Of a stretch of DNA of 64,000 nucleotides, positions 26,256-35,170 are shown in pieces. The notes under the pieces were generated by a model. The model worked only from the letters and a program-made list of their open reading frames with translations, searched no databases and had not been told where the DNA came from. Each line of letters starts with the position of its first letter. The stretch's first letter is position 1. The DNA comes from an uncultured Alistipes sp. (GTDB taxonomy: Bacteria; Bacteroidota; Bacteroidia; Bacteroidales; Rikenellaceae), in NCBI GenBank assembly GCA_904502285.1, contig CAJGEC010000005.1, positions 31,612-95,611 of the forward strand, read 5' to 3'. The position numbers were made by a program, and so were the translations under genes.

Positions 26256-27839
26256 CTACTCTTCGCATAGCGTATGGCTAATCTTCATAGCGCAAAAGTT
26301 AGGGCCACACATTGTGCAATACCTGCCACCCACATTATTCGAGGTCTTGTAGTATTCGAGAGCTCTTTCGGGGTCGAGGCTGAGGTTGAACTGATCCTTC
26401 CAGCGGAACTCATAACGTGCCTTACTTAGTGCGTTATCCCTAACCATCGCTCCTGGGTGCTGCTTTGCGAGGTCTGCGGCGTGTGCTGCCAACTTAAAGG
26501 CTACAACACCCTCGCGCACATCCTCCTTATTCGGAAGCGCAAGGTGCTCCTTAGGGGTTACGTAGCAGAGCATAGCCGTACCATACCAACCTATCTGTGC
26601 CGCACCAATAGCCGAAGTGATGTGGTCATAGCCAGGGGCGATATCTGTAACCAATGGGCCGAGAGTATAGAACGGAGCATTGTGACACTTCTCAATCTGT
26701 CGCTCCATATTCTCCTTAATCTTATGCATAGGCACGTGGCCAGGGCCCTCGATAAAGACCTGCACGTTCTTTGCCCAAGCCCTTTCCACAAGTTCGCCCA
26801 TAGTATCCAACTCGGCAAACTGCGCTCTGTCGTTAGCATCGTAGATGCTGCCTGGGCGCAAGCCATCGCCAAGCGATAGGGCCACATCGTAACGTGCTGC
26901 GATATCGCAAATGTCGTCGAAGTGCTCATACAAGAAACTCTCCCTCTGGTGTGTCTGACACCACTTCGATATGATGCTACCACCACGGCTAACAATGCCT
27001 GTAAGGCGGTCGGCAGCAAGCATCACATTCTTTAGACGTATGCCACAGTGGATGGTGAAGTAATCGACACCCTGCTCGCACTGCTCAACAAGGACATCTC
27101 GATAGATCTCCCACGTAAGCTCCTCGGCCTTGCCATTGACACGCTCCATAGCCTGATAAATAGGCACTGTGCCGATAGGCACGGGGCTATTGCGCAAGAT
27201 CCACTCGCGCGTCTCGTGAATGTTAGGGCCTGTCGATAGATCCATAATTGTATCTGCTCCCCACTTGCAACTCCATATAGCCTTTTCAACCTCCTCCTCG
27301 ATGCTCGATGTAGTTGCCGAATTACCGATATTGGCGTTAATCTTTGTCAAGAAGCTTCTGCCGATAATCATTGGCTCAGCCTCAGGGTGGTTGATATTGG
27401 CAGGTATTACGGCACGTCCCTCAGCCACCTCCTTACGTACAAACTCTGGAGTGATGTCTGTTTGGATGCCAAGGGCCTGGCAGTTCATATTCTCGCGAAT
27501 GGCCACATACTCCATCTCTGGTGTGATAACACCCCTCTTTGCATAGTACATCTGGCTGACATTAGCGGCATCCCTCTCCCTACGCTCCTTAATCCACGCC
27601 TCGCGCAGATGAGGTAGGCCTCGCTCTAAATCGATATCTACATTAGGGTCGCCATAAGCTCCAGAAGTATCATAGATATAGATCTCTGGATTGGGGCTCT
27701 CTACTCGCTCACCATCCTTAATTGTGACTGTAGGCATCTGTCTTACTCGTCGCATCGCTACGCGGATGTCGGGGTGAATAACTCCCTCCATATAGACCTT
27801 TTCCGACTCTGGATAGGAGATTTTCAAGTCTGCTTTCAT
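26256..27839 (-). CDS. thiC: Phosphomethylpyrimidine synthase
   Basis: The radical-SAM-like enzyme converts 5-aminoimidazole ribotide to HMP phosphate, the pyrimidine half of thiamine. The 527-residue protein has the ThiC core, for example GVDYFTIHCGIRLKNVM and VFIEGPGHVPMHKIKENM. The 4Fe-4S cluster site CTMCGPNFC (CxxCxxxxC) lies 11 residues before the end. It has most of the usual N-terminal domain (KISYPESEKVYMEGVIHPDI). Its oxygen-sensitive cluster fits an anaerobe. It sits between thiE and thi4, 31 bases from each. Confidence 0.97.
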   Translation of the reverse strand: MKADLKISYPESEKVYMEGVIHPDIRVAMRRVRQMPTVTIKDGERVESPNPEIYIYDTSGAYGDPNVDIDLERGLPHLREAWIKERRERDAANVSQMYYAKRGVITPEMEYVAIRENMNCQALGIQTDITPEFVRKEVAEGRAVIPANINHPEAEPMIIGRSFLTKINANIGNSATTSSIEEEVEKAIWSCKWGADTIMDLSTGPNIHETREWILRNSPVPIGTVPIYQAMERVNGKAEELTWEIYRDVLVEQCEQGVDYFTIHCGIRLKNVMLAADRLTGIVSRGGSIISKWCQTHQRESFLYEHFDDICDIAARYDVALSLGDGLRPGSIYDANDRAQFAELDTMGELVERAWAKNVQVFIEGPGHVPMHKIKENMERQIEKCHNAPFYTLGPLVTDIAPGYDHITSAIGAAQIGWYGTAMLCYVTPKEHLALPNKEDVREGVVAFKLAAHAADLAKQHPGAMVRDNALSKARYEFRWKDQFNLSLDPERALEYYKTSNNVGGRYCTMCGPNFCAMKISHTLCEE

Positions 27840-27870
27840 AACTTTAGATTATTTGTTAATAGGTTTGGTT

Positions 27871-28518
27871 CTACTTTTTGAGAATGATAGCCGCCACCTC
27901 GCGCATCTGCTGTATGGGGTCAGTGGCATTGATGACACTACCACTAAGCGCAATACCCTCTACTCCACACCTCAATAGTTCGGGGATATCCTCCTTCGCA
28001 ATACCTCCAATGGCGACAAGCGGAATATCTATATTGCGGTCTCTCATCCTTCTGATTATATCTCTGTAACCCTCATACCCAAGGATGGGCGAAAGATTCT
28101 TCTTGGTCGATGTGTAACGGAATGGTCCACAGCCAAAATAGTCGGGTCTGCTATTTGCCATCGCGCGCTCTATATCCTCAAAGGTATTTACCGTAGCTCC
28201 GATAATGTAGCTCTGACCAAGAATCTGTCGCGCCTCCGAGATAGGCATATCGCTCTTACCGAGATGCACTCCATCAGCCCCAATCTTTTTAGCCAAGTAG
28301 ACATCGTCATCCACGATAAATGTCGCTCCATACTCCTTGCACATCGCCTGTACCACGAGAGCCGTCTCCTCCAATAACAAATCTGAAGCACCCTTCATTC
28401 GAAGCTGAATCCATCGGCATCCACCCTCCAAGGCTATGCGCACAGAGTCTACATAGGAGTACTTATCGGTGTAGTGTGTAATAAACTGTAGGGAATAGTT
28501 ATTCGTTATCATAGACAA
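27871..28518 (-). CDS. thiE: Thiamine phosphate synthase
   Basis: This TIM-barrel enzyme joins HMP pyrophosphate and thiazole phosphate. The 215-residue length and motifs are typical: WIQLRMKGAS (substrate-binding R-x-K), TFIVDDDVYLAKKIGADGVH (D-D metal-binding pair and GVHLG), GATVNTFEDI and GCGPFRYTSTKK. The ending is VEGIALSGSVINATDP. The start overlaps the end of thiD by 20 bases, indicating translational coupling. It is the canonical copy, in contrast to the shorter TenI-like gene at the operon end. Confidence 0.94.
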   Translation of the reverse strand: MSMITNNYSLQFITHYTDKYSYVDSVRIALEGGCRWIQLRMKGASDLLLEETALVVQAMCKEYGATFIVDDDVYLAKKIGADGVHLGKSDMPISEARQILGQSYIIGATVNTFEDIERAMANSRPDYFGCGPFRYTSTKKNLSPILGYEGYRDIIRRMRDRNIDIPLVAIGGIAKEDIPELLRCGVEGIALSGSVINATDPIQQMREVAAIILKK

Positions 28519-29341
28519 TCATCTTTTGAGGGTTAAATCCGTGATTAACAGGGCCATTACCACGGCCTATTGTTACATCTGCGCCACTTTGAAGAGCCTC
28601 GGTCACAAACTCCTTGGCCTTGGAAATAGCCTCCACTATGTTGCAGCCACGAGCCATATAGGCCGCTATGGCAGACGACAGCGTACAGCCCGTACCGTGG
28701 GTGTTGCGCGTAGGAATAGTCGCTGATGTAAAGATGGTGGCTTCGACCTTAGAGTGCGACTTAGTAAAGAGTATATCGCTCTTTGTTTCACCCTCCTCGT
28801 GGCCACCCTTGAGCAGTATGGCCTTAGCTCCATAGTCCAAGAGTATCGTAGCCGCCTGCTCCTTCTCGCGATAGGTAGCAACAGGAGAGTCGGCAAGGGC
28901 AACCATCTCTGGAATGTTTGGCGTCACAAGCATCGACATAGGAAGAAGCCTCTGCTTAACACACTCTTGAGCATCGACCGACAACAAGCGATGTCCCGAA
29001 GTCGATACAATGACGGGGTCGAGAATGATGGGAATAGAGTATCTGCCGAGGGCCTCAGCAACGGCCTCGACTATATCACAATTGGCAAGCATTCCAATCT
29101 TTATGAACGAAGGGTGCAAATCCTCTACAACCGCAACAATCTGGTCGTAGACCATCTGTGCCGTTATAGCCAACTGAGAGTTCACACCTTGAGTATTCTG
29201 TGCAGTGATGGCCGTGATGGCTGTTGCACCATATACTCCAAGTGCCGAAAATGTTTTAAGATCTGCTTGAATACCAGCCCCTCCAGAGGAGTCAGAGCCA
29301 GCGATTGACAATACTACAGGATAGGTTTTTCTTCGATTCAT
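28499..29341 (-). CDS. thiD: Hydroxymethylpyrimidine/phosphomethylpyrimidine kinase
   Basis: The ribokinase-like enzyme phosphorylates HMP and HMP phosphate. The 280-residue protein opens with VVLSIAGSDSSGGAGIQADL, the substrate loop of ThiD, followed by TAITAQNTQGV. Near the C-terminus it has the anion hole and catalytic segment NTHGTGCTLSSAIAAYMARG. It is the first gene of the thi operon; its ATG abuts a hairpin belonging to the upstream TPP riboswitch, so expression should fall when TPP is abundant. Confidence 0.95.
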   Translation of the reverse strand: MNRRKTYPVVLSIAGSDSSGGAGIQADLKTFSALGVYGATAITAITAQNTQGVNSQLAITAQMVYDQIVAVVEDLHPSFIKIGMLANCDIVEAVAEALGRYSIPIILDPVIVSTSGHRLLSVDAQECVKQRLLPMSMLVTPNIPEMVALADSPVATYREKEQAATILLDYGAKAILLKGGHEEGETKSDILFTKSHSKVEATIFTSATIPTRNTHGTGCTLSSAIAAYMARGCNIVEAISKAKEFVTEALQSGADVTIGRGNGPVNHGFNPQKMIVYDNE

Positions 29342-29395
29342 ACCACTATTTTTACACTACTATACAAGCTCAAAATAGTGGTACGGCATGTACCA
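29342..29395 (-). promoter_or_regulatory. Riboswitch expression platform with two exclusive hairpins
   Basis: On the minus strand an 11-bp stem ACCACTATTTT/AAAATAGTGGT ends directly at the thiD ATG. A competing hairpin TGGTAC-GTACCA at 29379-29395 shares four bases with it. Only one can form, so the platform probably controls access to the thiD start. The logic (which is ligand-bound) is inferred. Confidence 0.6.
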
Positions 29396-29403
29396 TTAAG
29401 GAT

Positions 29404-29496
29404 GACTCCAAACTTCCAGCGTCAGCATTATCTGTACTGGTGCAATGTGTATAATCTCAGCCAGGGTAACCAAGCGGTATTCCCCAACACCACCAT
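29404..29496 (-). promoter_or_regulatory. TPP riboswitch aptamer upstream of thiD
   Basis: Read on the minus strand, GGGGAATACC is followed by CTGAGA and then ACAGATAATGCTGACGC-TGGAAG. This matches the THI-box consensus GGGG..CUGAGA..ACCUGAUC.GGAUAAUGC.AGCGUAGGGA in order and spacing. It precedes the thiamine operon by 60-150 bases, as expected. Confidence 0.92.
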
Positions 29497-29509
29497 TCGA
29501 GTTCTGGGA

Positions 29510-29517
29510 CAAAGATA
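29510..29517 (-). promoter_or_regulatory. Minus-strand -7 box of the thi operon
   Basis: Reads TATCTTTG on the minus strand, a few bases before the riboswitch, placing the transcription start just ahead of the aptamer. The remaining bases to 29674 hold nothing I can identify. Confidence 0.75.
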
Positions 29518-29674
29518 CGAAAAATTTATAAACTTCACACACCTTTTTCACACTTTCTATAGCCTACGCTTATACACCTATCAGAAATAAGAATCGGAAA
29601 TTGTTGTATTTCAGCAAAATAGGTATTTAATTTGCAAACGTAAATATGTTTAACAATAAAAAACGATATAGAGT

Positions 29675-30445
29675 ATGAACAACTATTTTAATCTTTCAGG
29701 ACAGGTTGCCGTTATCACGGGAGCATCTGTAGGTTTGGGTTTGCAGATGGCGAAGGCCTTTGCTCGTCAGGGTGCCAATCTGGTACTTTTGGCACGTCGC
29801 CAGAACCTCTTAGAGCAGAATGCCAAGGCCATTGCTGAGGAGTTTGGCGTGGAGGTACTGCCCGTGGTCTGCGACATCACAGTAACGGAGCAGGTCAAGC
29901 AGGCCGTCGAGCGTGTCATTGCGCGCTTCGGCAGAATCGATATATTGGTGAATAACGCTGGTACGGGTGCTGTAGGCCCTGCAGAGGAGGTCTCTGACGA
30001 GCAGTTCCGCCACGAGATGGAGATCGACCTCTTCGGCACATTTGTTTGTAGCCGCGAGTTTGGCAAGAGGATGATTGAGGCCCGCTATGGTCGCATCATC
30101 AATATCGCCTCGATGTATGGACTTGTGGGCAATATGATTATCGGTAGCGCACCATACCACGCGGCTAAGGGAGGTGTGGTAAACTTCACCCGCGCCTTGG
30201 CTGGCGAGTGGGGCAAGTATGGTATCACCGTGAATAGCATCTGCCCAGGCTACTTCTACACCGACCTCACCACCGCGACCCTCGATAGTGACTTCTTCCA
30301 GGATGTTGCCAAGCGCAACATCCCATTAGGACGCTACGGCCGTGAGGGAGAGCTCGACACCTGCGCTCTCTTCCTCGCCTCGCCACAAAGCACATACGTC
30401 ACAGGTCAGAACATAGCCATCGATGGTGGTTACACCTGTGTATAA
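29675..30445 (+). CDS. Short-chain dehydrogenase/reductase (gluconate 5-dehydrogenase-like)
   Basis: The 256-residue protein is a classical NAD(P)-dependent SDR. It has cofactor motif TGASVGLG at 15-22, NNAG at 93-96, catalytic Ser146, and Tyr161-x3-Lys165 in YHAAK. GYFYTDLTT, followed by a C-terminal IAIDGGYT, resembles gluconate 5-dehydrogenase and 2-deoxygluconate 3-dehydrogenase. The sugar-acid substrate is inferred from that likeness and not from neighbours, which are unrelated. It stands alone between the thi promoter and a bidirectional terminator. Confidence 0.88.
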   Translation: MNNYFNLSGQVAVITGASVGLGLQMAKAFARQGANLVLLARRQNLLEQNAKAIAEEFGVEVLPVVCDITVTEQVKQAVERVIARFGRIDILVNNAGTGAVGPAEEVSDEQFRHEMEIDLFGTFVCSREFGKRMIEARYGRIINIASMYGLVGNMIIGSAPYHAAKGGVVNFTRALAGEWGKYGITVNSICPGYFYTDLTTATLDSDFFQDVAKRNIPLGRYGREGELDTCALFLASPQSTYVTGQNIAIDGGYTCV

Positions 30446-30465
30446 CCTCTTAATAGACAAAAACC

Positions 30466-30503
30466 AAGAGGGTCTGCCTAACAATCGTTAGACAGACCCT
30501 CTA
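30466..30503. terminator. Bidirectional terminator between SDR and lipoprotein genes
   Basis: AGAGGGTCTG and CAGACCCTCT form a perfect 10-bp stem around a 16-base centre that itself contains TAAC/GTTA. It separates convergent genes. Confidence 0.8.
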
Positions 30504-30520
30504 TTATAGCCATCAAACTC

Positions 30521-31423
30521 TTACAACTCCACCTTCTCATCATACGCTGGCCACGGCCAATTAGGGATAAGCTCACCCTCGTAGAAGAGTTCAAACTTGA
30601 AGTAGTCAATAACATTAACCTCCTTAACAAGGCCCTCCTCGTTCAACGTCGCTACGATAGTCTCTGTAAGGCCATCTTGCACCAACTGGGTAGGCAAGTG
30701 CTTAGAGTGGTAGCCGTGGTTGATATTCAACAAATAGAGAGGCATAAAGTATGGCTCGTAGCCATTCAAGAGTAGGAACATCCAGTCGATACCACACCAA
30801 GGGTTAAGAACCTCTCCGTAGATAAAGTTGATATCCACTTCGTGGCTCGACAATCGCACCAAGTTATCGTTATCCCACTCACTTCTGATGGACATACCTC
30901 CACCACCAGTGTAAGTTACCAACTTTTTATTAGCATCATACTCAAAGCCACAAGTGTAGTCGTCGGCATAGCGATATGAAACCACCGCGCCGTCACCATT
31001 AAGCTGTGCCTCACCACCCTCGCAACGGCTCTTCTCAAGAACCACTCTGTCGGGGTTTGTGTAGTTCACAATCGCCAACTTCGTTACATCGATTATCGCC
31101 CTATTTCCTGCATAAGAAATCTTCTGCTCGAAAGATCTCATTGGCTCGTTATTCACCAAAAGGACGTTGTTCAACAGAGCAATGCGACCCTGATCGTCAT
31201 ACGTGAAGTAGACAACAGCCTGCAACTCCATACTATCGTTGTTGAACTCCCAGTCGTAGATACCTTCGTTAATCACAATGCAACGAACTCGCTTCTCTAC
31301 CGTGGTCACGTCGCCACCGCCTGTCTGGTCGCCACCTGTCTGGTCGCCACTACCCTCCGACTGCAACTCACACGATACAAACATCATTGCCAAAAGTGGC
31401 AATAGTGCAAATAACTTCTTCAT
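30521..31423 (-). CDS. Lipoprotein of unknown function with DUF4595-like repeats
   Basis: The 300-residue protein has a lipoprotein signal ending MFVSC, with Cys18, and a short duplicated linker (GDQTGG twice). The body contains beta hairpins of the type VVYFTYDDQGRIALLNNVLL and FEYDANKKLVTYTGGG. They resemble YD/DUF4595-like strands of Bacteroidales lipoproteins, in which a Tyr-x-Tyr-Asp is followed by a turn and a hydrophobic strand. No enzyme motif is visible. It has its own minus-strand -7 box at 31456-31463 and is not in an operon. Function is unknown. Confidence 0.8.
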   Translation of the reverse strand: MKKLFALLPLLAMMFVSCELQSEGSGDQTGGDQTGGGDVTTVEKRVRCIVINEGIYDWEFNNDSMELQAVVYFTYDDQGRIALLNNVLLVNNEPMRSFEQKISYAGNRAIIDVTKLAIVNYTNPDRVVLEKSRCEGGEAQLNGDGAVVSYRYADDYTCGFEYDANKKLVTYTGGGGMSIRSEWDNDNLVRLSSHEVDINFIYGEVLNPWCGIDWMFLLLNGYEPYFMPLYLLNINHGYHSKHLPTQLVQDGLTETIVATLNEEGLVKEVNVIDYFKFELFYEGELIPNWPWPAYDEKVEL

Positions 31424-31455
31424 ATTATTCCAATCTTTATAGGTTAATCACACTA

Positions 31456-31463
31456 CAAATATA
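31456..31463 (-). promoter_or_regulatory. Minus-strand -7 box of the DUF4595-like lipoprotein
   Basis: Reads TATATTTG on the minus strand, 33 bases before the start codon. Confidence 0.65.
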
Positions 31464-31571
31464 TAAATTTCTTCGAGAAGTGGCAAATAACTCGCCCCCT
31501 TTTTCGGAGTAGAATCGGACTAAAATTGATACATACAATGTAGAGAACAACAAAAAAATAGCACAACGAGA

Positions 31572-31601
31572 TTGTGATTTATAAAATTTGTATTATCTTT
31601 G
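31572..31601 (+). promoter_or_regulatory. Promoter of the CAU tRNA (-33 TTG, -7 TATCTTTG)
   Basis: TTG at 31572-31574 and TATCTTTG at 31594-31601 are 19 bases apart; the tRNA begins 27 bases after the -7 box. Confidence 0.8.
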
Positions 31602-31627
31602 CATCCACTAAACGCCAATATGACGTT

Positions 31628-31701
<74 letters not shown>

Positions 31702-31708
31702 CAATGAT

Positions 31709-31746
31709 AATCAGGCAGTTACCAATGGTACTGCCTGATTTTTTTG
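31709..31746 (+). terminator. Terminator after the CAU tRNA
   Basis: AATCAGGCAGT.ACC and GGTACTGCCTGATT form a long stem followed by seven T. Confidence 0.85.
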
Positions 31747-31766
31747 TTTATTCAAGTTATCCTCCG

Positions 31767-32300
31767 CTACTGGTTGATGCCAAGCACACCCTTAAGATTC
31801 TTCGCCCAGCAACCCTTAGCACGTAACACCTGCTCGACAATATCTCTAACAGCGCCGTGGCCACCGTTATACTCCGACACATAGCGCGAGGCCTCGACAA
31901 CCTCCATAGCGGCATCGGCAGGGCAAACAGGGATACCCACACGCATCATACACTCCAAGTCGGGGATATCATCACCCATATAGATAACACTCTGGCGATC
32001 AAGGTCATTCTCCGCTAAAAACTCCTCTAACGCCTCAACCTTATTCATACAGTTGAGATACATCTTCGTAACACCCAACATAGTCAGGCGATTCTCCAAC
32101 ATCCTACCTCGGCCACCAGAGATGACACACACCTTGAATCCCTCTCGCAATGCATAGGCTATGGCATAGCCATCCTTAGCATTGTAACGACGAATGAAGT
32201 CGCCCTCAGGAGTGGGGATAATACCGCCGTCCGTCATCACGCCATCGACATCGAAGACAAAGGCCTCGACACGTGCTATATCCTCTTTGAAGTTTCCCAT
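31767..32300 (-). CDS. kdsC: 3-deoxy-manno-octulosonate-8-phosphate phosphatase, HAD family
   Basis: The HAD phosphatase hydrolyses KDO 8-phosphate to KDO for the lipid A core. The 177-residue length fits KdsC, which lacks a large cap and works as a tetramer. Motif I is FVFDVDGVMTDG (Asp17, Asp19), motif II is VCVISGGRG, and motif IV is MGDDIPDLECM. It is the last gene of a six-gene minus-strand run and its start overlaps the YihY-DUF2520 gene by 25 bases. KdsC and DUF2520 genes are commonly adjacent in Bacteroidetes. Confidence 0.9.
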   Translation of the reverse strand: MGNFKEDIARVEAFVFDVDGVMTDGGIIPTPEGDFIRRYNAKDGYAIAYALREGFKVCVISGGRGRMLENRLTMLGVTKMYLNCMNKVEALEEFLAENDLDRQSVIYMGDDIPDLECMMRVGIPVCPADAAMEVVEASRYVSEYNGGHGAVRDIVEQVLRAKGCWAKNLKGVLGINQ

Positions 32301-33976
32301 ATACTCTCAGTTATTGCTTTATATATCTTTTGTAGTTGTTCATCATCCTCAAGCATAGCGATATGGCTCGCCGTAACCACCCTATCGCCCCTTATCGCTG
32401 GGCCTGTCTGCACCTCCATTGGGTCATCCACCGCCGAAGCCTTAGATGCCGTCTCAAGTAGCAGCGGCTTGACCACATCGAAGGAGAGACCCTCCCTGAC
32501 CAACAAATCCGCCGCAAGGGTGTAGAGGTGGTTCGAGAAGTTATTTACTAAGACTCCCGCAAGGTGTATCTTACGACGACGCTCCGAATCGGCATACTCC
32601 ACCTGCGTACTTAGTTGGTTTGCAATGGCGAAAAGCCTATCGCGTGTCTGGTCGCTGTCGGCCTCGATAAAGATTGGCACGTCATCCAACGAGATTATGC
32701 GCCCCGAACTGAAACTCTGCAAGGCGTAGAGAATACCTCGGCCACCCTCTCGCTCAGGAATGGCATCCATAGCGACACTACCTGCCGTATGCACCACAAT
32801 AGCCCCCTTAGCAAAGGGTAACGACCCCGCCAACTCCGCCACAGCACGGTCGCTCACAGCGATAATATAGAGGTCTGCCTTGGCCAGATGCTTTGGGTTG
32901 TCCTGCCACTGACACCCCCCTATATTTGCCACGGCAACTCCGCGCTGGCGGTTGCGAGCAAAGATCTGCACCAACTCCAAACCTCCCTTGCGACGTATCG
33001 TGCGGGCAAAGGCCTCTGCAACATTTCCCGAACCGACGATAACCACACTCACCACCTCGCTCTTGTCGCCATCCTCACGCCAGAGCCTACGACGGTCGAT
33101 GCGCTCGTAGCGACGGCGGTGTTGCCACACGAAGGAGAGTTCGCAACCTACCAATATGATATTCCACGACCACATAAGCCATATAATGAAGAGCGGTATG
33201 GCAGCCAAACTTCCATAGATAAGGTTTATGCCCGACATCATCGACTGGAAATAGACATATCCCCACTGCAACACCGAAAGGGCGAAACCTGCGATACAGC
33301 CCGCTATAATAGCGTTACGCCACAGCACTCGTGTAAATGGCAAATACTTGTATAGCAACGTGGTGGCTATCGACACCAACACCATCGAGAAGAGTTTATT
33401 CACCAACCCACTTAGTTCGGCAAAGGGGTTTAGGGCCAAAAGGGTGTCGTAGGCCATCGATGTTGCCACAATAAGCAGGGTTGGAACAAAGAGTGCCACG
33501 ATGATATATGCCGTGTAGCGATGTATGAACTTGCGCTTGCGACTTACGCCCCACACCACATTGAACGACCCCTCGGCCGTGCGGAAAAGTGTGAAGATGG
33601 CAAAGAGCAGGATGGCAATACCCACCACAGCCAAGAAGCCTGGTGCAATGCTCGCAGCTGCACCCTGAGCCACATCGAGCAACACATCGAGTAACGAATG
33701 CCATTGCTGGGGCGTACCGTCGTGAATAACAGCGACATAGCGGTCCAAAACCCCAAACTGGCCCAAGATGAGCAATACCAAGGTAAGGAGTGGCACCAAG
33801 GCAAGCATCGTATAGAGCGTCAGAGCTGCGCTATCTACCATCGTGCGATGCACATTCACACCGCGCAACGTATAGTAAACCAATCTATAGGCTCGACGCA
33901 GTGCAGTTGGCTCGTCGTTATCGACCCTAAGAAGGGTGTCGTGAATAAGAAGATTTATACGCTGAAATATCTTCAT
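32276..33976 (-). CDS. Fusion of YihY/BrkB membrane domain with DUF2520 Rossmann oxidoreductase domain
   Basis: The 566-residue protein joins two families that are normally separate. Residues 30-285 are a six-helix YihY/BrkB (ex RNase BN) membrane domain (LTLYTMLALVPLLTLVLLI, FRTAEGSFNVVWGV, GSLAAIPLFIIWLMWSWNII). A basic linker (QHRRRYERIDRRRLWRE, 285-301) leads to a soluble domain from about 308 with the nucleotide loop VIVGSGNVAEAFA and the DUF2520 features HTAGSVAMDAIP, GILYALQSFS and LAGVLVNNFSNHLY. I start at ATG 33976; the TTG at 33982 is less likely. The reading frame is open throughout, although an internal GTG near the junction could make the second domain alone. Enzyme substrate and transport role are unknown. 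Confidence 0.88.
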   Translation of the reverse strand: MKIFQRINLLIHDTLLRVDNDEPTALRRAYRLVYYTLRGVNVHRTMVDSAALTLYTMLALVPLLTLVLLILGQFGVLDRYVAVIHDGTPQQWHSLLDVLLDVAQGAAASIAPGFLAVVGIAILLFAIFTLFRTAEGSFNVVWGVSRKRKFIHRYTAYIIVALFVPTLLIVATSMAYDTLLALNPFAELSGLVNKLFSMVLVSIATTLLYKYLPFTRVLWRNAIIAGCIAGFALSVLQWGYVYFQSMMSGINLIYGSLAAIPLFIIWLMWSWNIILVGCELSFVWQHRRRYERIDRRRLWREDGDKSEVVSVVIVGSGNVAEAFARTIRRKGGLELVQIFARNRQRGVAVANIGGCQWQDNPKHLAKADLYIIAVSDRAVAELAGSLPFAKGAIVVHTAGSVAMDAIPEREGGRGILYALQSFSSGRIISLDDVPIFIEADSDQTRDRLFAIANQLSTQVEYADSERRRKIHLAGVLVNNFSNHLYTLAADLLVREGLSFDVVKPLLLETASKASAVDDPMEVQTGPAIRGDRVVTASHIAMLEDDEQLQKIYKAITESIWETSKRI

Positions 33977-33986
33977 AACCAAATAT

Positions 33987-35147
33987 TTAGGATACTGGTT
34001 TTATGTGTATTACCCAATTTTCTGCCTGAATCGTGGTCACAGCAATCATAGCCTCTGCACCCGAACGCGCACCAATGCTCTTGCGTAGTGTCTCCACAGC
34101 GAGCGTAGTATCTCGCTTAAGTATCTCTATGCCTCGCCCCTTAAACTCGCGCTTCAACTCCTTGGGGCGGTAACGCTCTATGCGCTCTATGGCGTAGACC
34201 TTTGCGGGGACAACACCCTTGGGTGCCTCCTTCGAAAAGCCATAGCCATTGTTGCTCCAGAGGGTGGCAACACCCTGCAGTGCCCTCACTGCAACACGTG
34301 CCTTCTGCACAGCAACATCGGGAATGAACAAATAGTTCCACTCCGTCTCCTCGAATGGCTCTGTGGCACAAGGGGACTGCATATCCTCTCTTCTGTAGAG
34401 CCACTCACCAAGGCCCACGACAGCGACACGAAGGCTATCCTCCTGAGCATCAGTATATATATTTAACTCCTTGCACTCACCTCCAATAGAAACCACCTCA
34501 ACCTCAGAGCTGGGGAACAGGCGAAAGGCCTCCTCCACATCGAAGAGCGGAGAGAGCTTCATCGCCACACGAGTTGCCACCTCCCTTAGGCGAGGCATAA
34601 GTTCTATCACATTGGGCGAACAATCCTCCATTCGCACCATCTTCTTGCCCTCCAACGAGCGACGGTCGGGGTCGATAAATACCCAGTCGAAGTGTTCGGA
34701 ACACTCGGCAACGTATGTCTCGGAGTCTGCCGTAATGACCTCCACATTGTCGATATTGAGCAACCTAAGGTTGTGGCGCACCACAGCCCCAAGCACCTCG
34801 TCGCGCTCCACCGTAACAACACGCTTAAAGTTGCGAGACGCGGCGATAACGTCGATGCCCAAACCACAACTAAGGTCCAACAAACTATCGCCCTTAATCG
34901 CCTTACGCTCAGCACTCTCCTTACTCGACGACTGCTCGAAGGCGCGGGGTGGAATTATACAACGAGCCTCGTAGAGGTGTGGCAACTTGCGACGGGCGCG
35001 TTGCAGGTACTTCACCTGTGTAGCAACAAGTTGCGTATAGGGCACACGCCTATCGAGCGCGACAGCATTGGGGTCACGCTCTATATTTTCATCGATGGCT
35101 CGGCGCACCTCCTCGCTACAGAGCAACTCAACATCTTGAAGGGTCAT
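33987..35147 (-). CDS. Class I SAM-dependent methyltransferase, THUMP-like
   Basis: The 386-residue cytoplasmic protein has the methyltransferase core near residues 95-190. Motif I is DLSCGLGIDVIAAS, followed by VVTVERDE, NVEVITADSETY and the catalytic-region FDWVFIDPDRR. The C-terminal part (MIAVTTIQAENWVIHI) corresponds to the THUMP-like domain of a Bacteroidetes/Firmicutes family annotated only as SAM-dependent methyltransferase. RNA methylation is plausible from the domain type but not shown. It lies 11 bases upstream of the YihY-DUF2520 gene and 23 bases downstream of the MBL hydrolase gene. Confidence 0.85.
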   Translation of the reverse strand: MTLQDVELLCSEEVRRAIDENIERDPNAVALDRRVPYTQLVATQVKYLQRARRKLPHLYEARCIIPPRAFEQSSSKESAERKAIKGDSLLDLSCGLGIDVIAASRNFKRVVTVERDEVLGAVVRHNLRLLNIDNVEVITADSETYVAECSEHFDWVFIDPDRRSLEGKKMVRMEDCSPNVIELMPRLREVATRVAMKLSPLFDVEEAFRLFPSSEVEVVSIGGECKELNIYTDAQEDSLRVAVVGLGEWLYRREDMQSPCATEPFEETEWNYLFIPDVAVQKARVAVRALQGVATLWSNNGYGFSKEAPKGVVPAKVYAIERIERYRPKELKREFKGRGIEILKRDTTLAVETLRKSIGARSGAEAMIAVTTIQAENWVIHIKPVS

Positions 35148-35170
35148 CGCTTCAGTTTTTTAGTTAGTGC

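Noticed and set aside
29378..29590. Plus-strand frame of 70 codons over the riboswitch
   Set aside because: It lies across the TPP aptamer and promoter of the thi operon and has no protein-like features.
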